The notes beneath the pieces were generated by a model that searched no databases, was not told the origin of the DNA, and saw only the letters and a program-made list of their open reading frames with translations. A stretch of 13,872 nucleotides of DNA. It comes from Nitrospinota bacterium. GTDB lineage: Bacteria; Nitrospinota; Nitrospinia; UBA9942. Below are positions 10,169 to 13,872 of this stretch, piece after piece. Within the stretch, counting starts at the first letter, position 1. Each line of letters starts with the position of its first letter. Both the position numbers and the translations under genes were made by a program. The stretch is taken from contig DNJG01000011.1 of the NCBI GenBank assembly GCA_003489165.1, positions 1 through 13,872 of the forward strand. The letters run 5' to 3'.

Positions 10169-12361
10169 ATGCAAATTCATAATGAATTAAATCCCCAGCA
10201 GAGAGAGGCAGTTGAGCACACAGAAGGTCCCCTCCTGATATTGGCAGGTGCAGGGTCAGGCAAGACAAAGGTTATTACCCACCGTATATCCCATCTGATT
10301 AAAAAAGGCCACGCATTTCCTGAAAATATCCTTGCCCTCACATTTACCAACAAGGCAGCAGATGAAATGAGGAATAGAGTAGAGAAGATTATCAGTTTAA
10401 ACAGTTTAAACAGGGTGAGCGGTTGCTGGATAAGCACATTCCATTCTGCCTGTGTCCGGATACTCCGCAGGGATATTGATAAACTTGGATTCGGGAGAGA
10501 TTTTGTTATCTACGATGCCAATGACAGCCTTTCATTATTAAAAGGATGTATGAAGGAGCTAAATATATCCGATGACCTCTATCCGCCAAAATCAATAGTT
10601 GGGAAGATTAGTAATTTAAAAAATGAGCTTATAGAAAGGATACAGAATCCTGAAGACAAGACTCAGGAGATTATAGGAAGTATTTATGCGCTTTATCAAA
10701 AGAGGTTAAAGGAGAATAATGCACTTGATTTTGATGACCTCCTTATGAAGGCAGTATTACTGTTTGAGAATGTGCCTGATGTTCTTAAAAATTATAAAGA
10801 GCGTTTCAAGTATCTGATGGTAGATGAATATCAGGATACAAATCATGCCCAATACAGGCTTGTCCAGATTTTATCATCAGGGCACAGGAATATCTGTGTA
10901 GTAGGGGATGATGACCAGTGCATCTATCAGTGGAGGGGTGCCACCATAAGGAATATTATGGAGTTTGAGAGGGATTATCCTGATGTGAAGGTGGTAAAGC
11001 TTGAAGAGAACTACCGCTCTACCCAGAATATTTTAGATGCCGCATGGGCTGTTGTCAGCAGAAATCTTTATAGAAAAGAAAAGAAGCTTTGGACTAAAAA
11101 GAGCGGCGGTGGAAAAATATTTTATCATCGCGCCTCAAGTGAGATTGATGAGGCGGATTTTATTACATCAAAGATAAAAGAACTTTGCCGGGAGAGCAGA
11201 ATTTCATATAGTGATGTTGCTGTATTTTACAGGACAAATGCCCAGTCAAGGGTTTTAGAAGACTCTCTCAGGAGGGAGGGGATACCATACAAAATCTACG
11301 GCGGATTAAAATTTTTTGAAAGGAAAGAGGTAAAAGATATACTATGCTATCTCAAAATCGTTATAAATCCCAATGATTCCATCAGCCTGAAGAGGATAAT
11401 TAATGTCCCTGTGAGGGGGATAGGAAATGCAACTGTTGATAAGATTGAACAGTATGCAAAATCAAAAAGGGTTAATCTTATAGAAGCTATTAAAATTGCA
11501 GTTCGGAGTTCGGAGTTCGGAGTTCGGAGTTCAAAATTAGAGGCATTTTATAATATTTTAAAAAAGCTTGAGGCATTTGTCACGACTGAGAGTGCTTCAG
11601 AGGTTATTAAAAAGACACTTGAGATAAGCGGCTACCTGGAGGCGCTAAAGAATGAGAAGACTGATGAGGCAGAGGATAGAATAGAAAACTTAAAAGAGTT
11701 AATCACTGCCGCAGAGGAGTATGAAGAGCGGAATGTCATTCTGAGCGATAGCGAAGAATCTATAGATAAAGGCATTGCAGGATTCCTTGATCAGGCAGCA
11801 CTTGTTTCGGATGCCGATACCATCTCTGACACGAGTGGTTCTGTGTCGCTGATGACACTCCATATATCAAAAGGATTGGAGTTTCCTGCTGTTTTTATAG
11901 CAGGTATGGAGGGGCGTATATTTCCGCATATAAAATCCATAGACAGCGAGAAGGAGATGGAAGAGGAGAGGAGACTCTGTTATGTAGGCATAACAAGGGC
12001 AAAAGAGAGGCTCTTTCTTACAAATGCAGAGAGCAGGAGAATATACGGGCAGGAGATGTCCAATCCCCCTTCTGAGTTTATAGAGGATATTCCAGGAGAG
12101 TTGATAAATACAGTTGACAGTCAGCAGTCAACAGTCAGCAGTCAAGAAAATAAAAAAGCTGACTATGCTGGACTGCGGACTGCCGACTCACGACTATTGA
12201 CTGCTTATTCTGTTGGTTCAAAGGTCATCCATCCCCAATTCGGCAATGGAATTATTTTACAGAAGGAAGGTCTGGGAGAGAACTTAAAACTTACAATCTT
12301 TTTCAGAAATGCAGGCAAGAAGAAAATTGCCATGAAATATGCACATTTAAAGTCTATATGA
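10169..12361 (+). CDS. uvrD: ATP-dependent DNA helicase, UvrD/PcrA type
   Basis: Superfamily 1A 3'-5' helicase acting in nucleotide excision and mismatch repair and in removing RecA or stalled complexes. 730 residues. Motifs: Q motif LNPQQREAV; Walker A AGAGSGKT at 26-33; TFTNKAADEM (Ia) at 58-67; VDEYQDT (II) at 218-224; GDDDQCIYQWRGA (III) at 246-258; ENYRST (IV) at 280-285; TLHISKGLEFPAVF (V) at 563-576; GITRAKERL (VI) at 607-615. The C-terminal segment 681-730 (VGSKVIHPQFGNGII) is the PcrA-type Tudor-like domain that contacts RNA polymerase. Four repeat-derived segments are translated in frame: about 75-82, 445-456, 521-531 and 648-680, none touching a motif. No Shine-Dalgarno; a promoter ends 9 nt before the ATG. 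PcrA and UvrD are hard to separate by sequence alone. Confidence 0.96.
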   Translation: MQIHNELNPQQREAVEHTEGPLLILAGAGSGKTKVITHRISHLIKKGHAFPENILALTFTNKAADEMRNRVEKIISLNSLNRVSGCWISTFHSACVRILRRDIDKLGFGRDFVIYDANDSLSLLKGCMKELNISDDLYPPKSIVGKISNLKNELIERIQNPEDKTQEIIGSIYALYQKRLKENNALDFDDLLMKAVLLFENVPDVLKNYKERFKYLMVDEYQDTNHAQYRLVQILSSGHRNICVVGDDDQCIYQWRGATIRNIMEFERDYPDVKVVKLEENYRSTQNILDAAWAVVSRNLYRKEKKLWTKKSGGGKIFYHRASSEIDEADFITSKIKELCRESRISYSDVAVFYRTNAQSRVLEDSLRREGIPYKIYGGLKFFERKEVKDILCYLKIVINPNDSISLKRIINVPVRGIGNATVDKIEQYAKSKRVNLIEAIKIAVRSSEFGVRSSKLEAFYNILKKLEAFVTTESASEVIKKTLEISGYLEALKNEKTDEAEDRIENLKELITAAEEYEERNVILSDSEESIDKGIAGFLDQAALVSDADTISDTSGSVSLMTLHISKGLEFPAVFIAGMEGRIFPHIKSIDSEKEMEEERRLCYVGITRAKERLFLTNAESRRIYGQEMSNPPSEFIEDIPGELINTVDSQQSTVSSQENKKADYAGLRTADSRLLTAYSVGSKVIHPQFGNGIILQKEGLGENLKLTIFFRNAGKKKIAMKYAHLKSI
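10393..10415 (+). repeat. Tandem CAGTTTAAAC (2.3 copies) inside the helicase gene
   Basis: Two exact copies of the 10-mer CAGTTTAAAC plus CAG. Encodes SLNSLN at about residues 76-81, between motif Ia and the FHSACVRILRR block, where homologues usually have a short variable loop. Confidence 0.6.
11501..11532 (+). repeat. Tandem 7-mer GTTCGGA, 4.6 copies, inside the helicase gene
   Basis: Four perfect GTTCGGA units and a partial fifth, encoding VRSSEFGVRSS at about 445-455. The 7-bp unit cycles through all three frames every 21 bp without a stop. It lies in the 2B region between conserved motifs. There is no inverted second arm, unlike the other elements. Confidence 0.9.
11729..11761 (+). repeat. 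NVILSDSEES-encoding repeat inside the helicase gene
   Basis: The stretch TGTCATTCTGAGCGATAGCG followed by AAGAATCT is a variant of a dispersed repeat I recall from many environmental bacterial genomes (GTCATTCTGAGCGAAGCGAA type). Here it is read in frame as RNVILSDSEES at about residues 521-531, between EEYEE and the conserved run to motif V. Confidence 0.6.
12110..12208. repeat. Palindromic 7-bp-unit element inside the helicase gene
   Basis: The left arm has five 7-mers (AGTTGAC, AGTCAGC, AGTCAAC, AGTCAGC, AGTCAAG), then an A-rich loop, then a right arm of inverse 7-mers (GGACTGC, GGACTGC, CGACTCA, CGACTAT, TGACTGC). It is translated as about residues 648-680 (VDSQQSTVSSQENKK, then GLRTADSRLLTAY), precisely the linker between the helicase core and the C-terminal Tudor-like domain. 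Confidence 0.85.
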
Positions 12362-12412
12362 GTAAAGACTGTCTTGTTGTCATTCCTGCCTGTATTATTA
12401 TGTTTTATCCTG

Positions 12413-12441
12413 TTGATTTAAAAATAAGATGTGATTATAAT
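12413..12441 (+). promoter_or_regulatory. Probable sigma70-type promoter of the histidine kinase gene
   Basis: TTGATT (12413-12418), a 17-bp spacer and a perfect TATAAT (12436-12441), 28 nt before ATG 12470. It is the best match in the 108-nt gap after the helicase stop. No Shine-Dalgarno follows. Confidence 0.5.
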
Positions 12442-12469
12442 ATGCTGATTATTTATAATTTTATTTAAT

Positions 12470-13872
12470 ATGTTAAAAAATGTACCTCTCAAAATCAGGT
12501 TAATGGTTTATTCCACTTTGATGATTATAGTGGTCGTATCTACGCTTGCATCAATCCTCCTCTATCACCATCATAACGATATGTGGTCGGAGTTTAAGTT
12601 GAGGGGTGAATCCATGGCAGAAGAAATAGCCCATGATTTAAAGATACCCGTTGTGATTGAGGATAAACACTCTATTGAAACGGTCGTAAAGGGTAGTTTG
12701 ATGCTAAAGGATGTTATTTCAGTCAGGGTATTCAATAAAGAAAATATCCTCCTCGTCAAAATGGGGGACGCTGAAATTATTCCTGAAGAATTGTGGTATT
12801 CAGTTCAGCATCCTATAATTATAGAGGCAGGAGAATTGATGCCATGGTCTATTGAAAGTGTTAAAAAAGGGGTTTCAGAGAATATAGGTAAGGTTGAGAT
12901 AATATTTAGTACTCAACGGCTTAATAACGATGTAAGGAAAATGATTTATCTTGTTATAATCTTCACAATTATTGTAATTATTTTACGGCTAATCAGTGAC
13001 TATGTTTTTACTACTGCAATTACAAAACCGATAGCAAGCCTGGTAAAGGCAACAGAGTCGGTTGCAGACGGCGACCTTTCCCAGATGATAGATGTTCCAT
13101 CCACAAATGAAGTTGGAAAACTTGCATCTTCTTTTAACAGGATGATTGTTGCATTAAAGGACAGAGACGAAGAAATTTTATTTCAGCATCAGAAACTGCA
13201 GAAAAATTATCAAAAGCTGGAGGATTCTCATAAGGAATTGGATGCAGCTTATAAGTCACTCACTGATACTACAAGGGAATTGGAAGTATATAAGAGGGAA
13301 TTGGAGGAGAAGGTAAAGGAGAGGACAAAGGAATTAAATGAAATACACTTAAAACTCCAGGATTCTTATATTAAATTAAAAGAGGTGGACAGGCTTAAAT
13401 CAGAGTTCCTTGCCAATATGAGCCATGAACTCAGAACTCCATTAAATTCCATCATTGGGTTTTCAATGGTTATATTAAAAGGAATAGATGGGCCTATAAC
13501 AGAACTGCAGAGGACAGACCTTGCAGCCATACATCAGAGCGGACAGCATCTTCTTGCAATTATAAATGATATACTTGACCTCTCAAAGATTGAATCAGGA
13601 AAGATGGAACTGGCAAAGGAGGTCATAGACATCGGCAGGATAGCGGAAGATGTGATAACCACAGGAAGTGCACTGATAAGGGGTAAACCTGTAAATCTTC
13701 TGATGGAGCTTGATGAAAGCCTCCCCTTGGTTTATGCAGATAAGACAAGGATAAGACAGGTAATGCTCAATATGATCAGCAATGCAATAAAGTTTACGGA
13801 TAATGGAGAGATAAAATTGATGATTAAAAAGATAAGATACAGCAAAATGGGTTTTATAGAAGATAACAGAAG
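12470..13872 (+). CDS. Membrane sensor histidine kinase (3' truncated by window edge)
   Basis: Two-component sensor that autophosphorylates on histidine in response to an extracytoplasmic signal. The frame is open from ATG 12470 to the last base (467 codons, no stop). Order: TM1 about 9-32; a periplasmic sensor region of about 120 residues (33-155) that I cannot assign to a named family; TM2 about 157-176; HAMP about 180-232 (ITKPIASLVKATESVADGDL, then NEVGKLASSFNRM); a long charged coiled coil about 233-305; HisKA with the phospho-acceptor H319 in FLANMSHELRTPLNSIIGFS; and the start of the HATPase domain with the N-box asparagines N434 and N438 (MLNMISNAIKFT). The G boxes lie beyond the window, so a fused receiver domain cannot be excluded. 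No partner response regulator is visible. The chosen ATG gives a short cytoplasmic basic N-terminus before TM1; it lacks a Shine-Dalgarno but has a promoter 28 nt upstream. Confidence 0.93.
   Translation, partial: MLKNVPLKIRLMVYSTLMIIVVVSTLASILLYHHHNDMWSEFKLRGESMAEEIAHDLKIPVVIEDKHSIETVVKGSLMLKDVISVRVFNKENILLVKMGDAEIIPEELWYSVQHPIIIEAGELMPWSIESVKKGVSENIGKVEIIFSTQRLNNDVRKMIYLVIIFTIIVIILRLISDYVFTTAITKPIASLVKATESVADGDLSQMIDVPSTNEVGKLASSFNRMIVALKDRDEEILFQHQKLQKNYQKLEDSHKELDAAYKSLTDTTRELEVYKRELEEKVKERTKELNEIHLKLQDSYIKLKEVDRLKSEFLANMSHELRTPLNSIIGFSMVILKGIDGPITELQRTDLAAIHQSGQHLLAIINDILDLSKIESGKMELAKEVIDIGRIAEDVITTGSALIRGKPVNLLMELDESLPLVYADKTRIRQVMLNMISNAIKFTDNGEIKLMIKKIRYSKMGFIEDNR

Noticed and set aside
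7840..10190. Ten-codon ORFs starting at the ATG of the shared promoter block (7840 and 10158), overlapping the starts of aguB and the helicase in another frame
   Set aside because: Both happen to be ten codons, but their ATGs overlap the -10 box, so the predicted transcripts would not include them. Their peptides are unrelated. Treated as coincidence.
6315..12208. CRISPR array
   Set aside because: Units are 7-10 bp, contiguous, degenerate and inverted; there are no unique spacers of 25-40 bp and no cas genes.
12372..12400. GTCATTCCTGCC string after the helicase as a repeat or terminator
   Set aside because: It resembles the start of a common dispersed repeat but has no inverse arm, and the AAGAC/GTCTT stem next to it has a one-base loop. 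Too weak to annotate.

Overview
This is a chromosomal window from an AT-rich, probably uncultivated and anaerobic-type bacterium. The gene content is bacterial housekeeping: LonA with a soluble AAA+ core, GalU, PcrA/UvrD, an Hsp20, a class II (B12-dependent) ribonucleotide reductase and a two-step putrescine pathway. The many short dispersed repeats and the mixture of gene types recall Nitrospirota or Desulfobacterota genomes, but there is no rRNA or marker protein here that settles the phylum, so that placement is a low-confidence inference. I see no phage, plasmid, tRNA, rRNA, IS transposase or CRISPR array.

Layout. (a) 1-1855, plus strand: the 3' part of a plant-type threonine synthase, then a tightly packed pair of small genes with a stop/start overlap that looks like a toxin-antitoxin module. 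(b) 1986-5791, plus strand: galU, hsp20 and lon, separated by only 15 and 20 nt, with a probable intrinsic terminator after lon. (c) 5809-7662, minus strand: nrdJ, convergent with lon. (d) 7853-9936, plus strand: aguB and aguA, which turn agmatine into putrescine through N-carbamoylputrescine. (e) 10169-12361, plus strand: a PcrA/UvrD helicase. (f) 12470 to the right edge, plus strand: a membrane sensor histidine kinase, cut by the window before its ATPase domain is complete. No gene-free stretch exceeds 300 bases; the longest (9937-10168, 232 nt) is filled by a nested palindromic repeat and a promoter.

The most interesting layer is the repeats. From about 6.3 to 12.2 kb there are at least eight short elements built mostly to one plan: an arm of 2-5 degenerate tandem units of 7, 8 or 10 bp, a short AT-rich loop, then a second arm that is roughly the reverse complement. 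Three lie between genes (7680-7758, 8744-8824, 9941-10103) and a half-element precedes galU. Others lie inside essential genes and are translated in frame: two in nrdJ and four repeat-derived segments in the helicase. The sequences differ but the architecture is shared, which suggests a class of element defined by structure that tolerates or adopts coding frames, comparable in behaviour to Rickettsia palindromic elements.

A second layer is promoter structure. aguB and the helicase are preceded by a nearly identical 31-bp promoter (30/31 match) that puts the predicted transcript start within a few bases of the ATG. aguA and nrdJ also have a TATAAT about 9-10 nt before the ATG, right at the edge of a repeat. 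These four genes have no Shine-Dalgarno, whereas the first TA-like gene, galU and lon have strong ones, so the repeat-flanked genes may be expressed as leaderless mRNAs from promoters carried by or lying next to the repeats.
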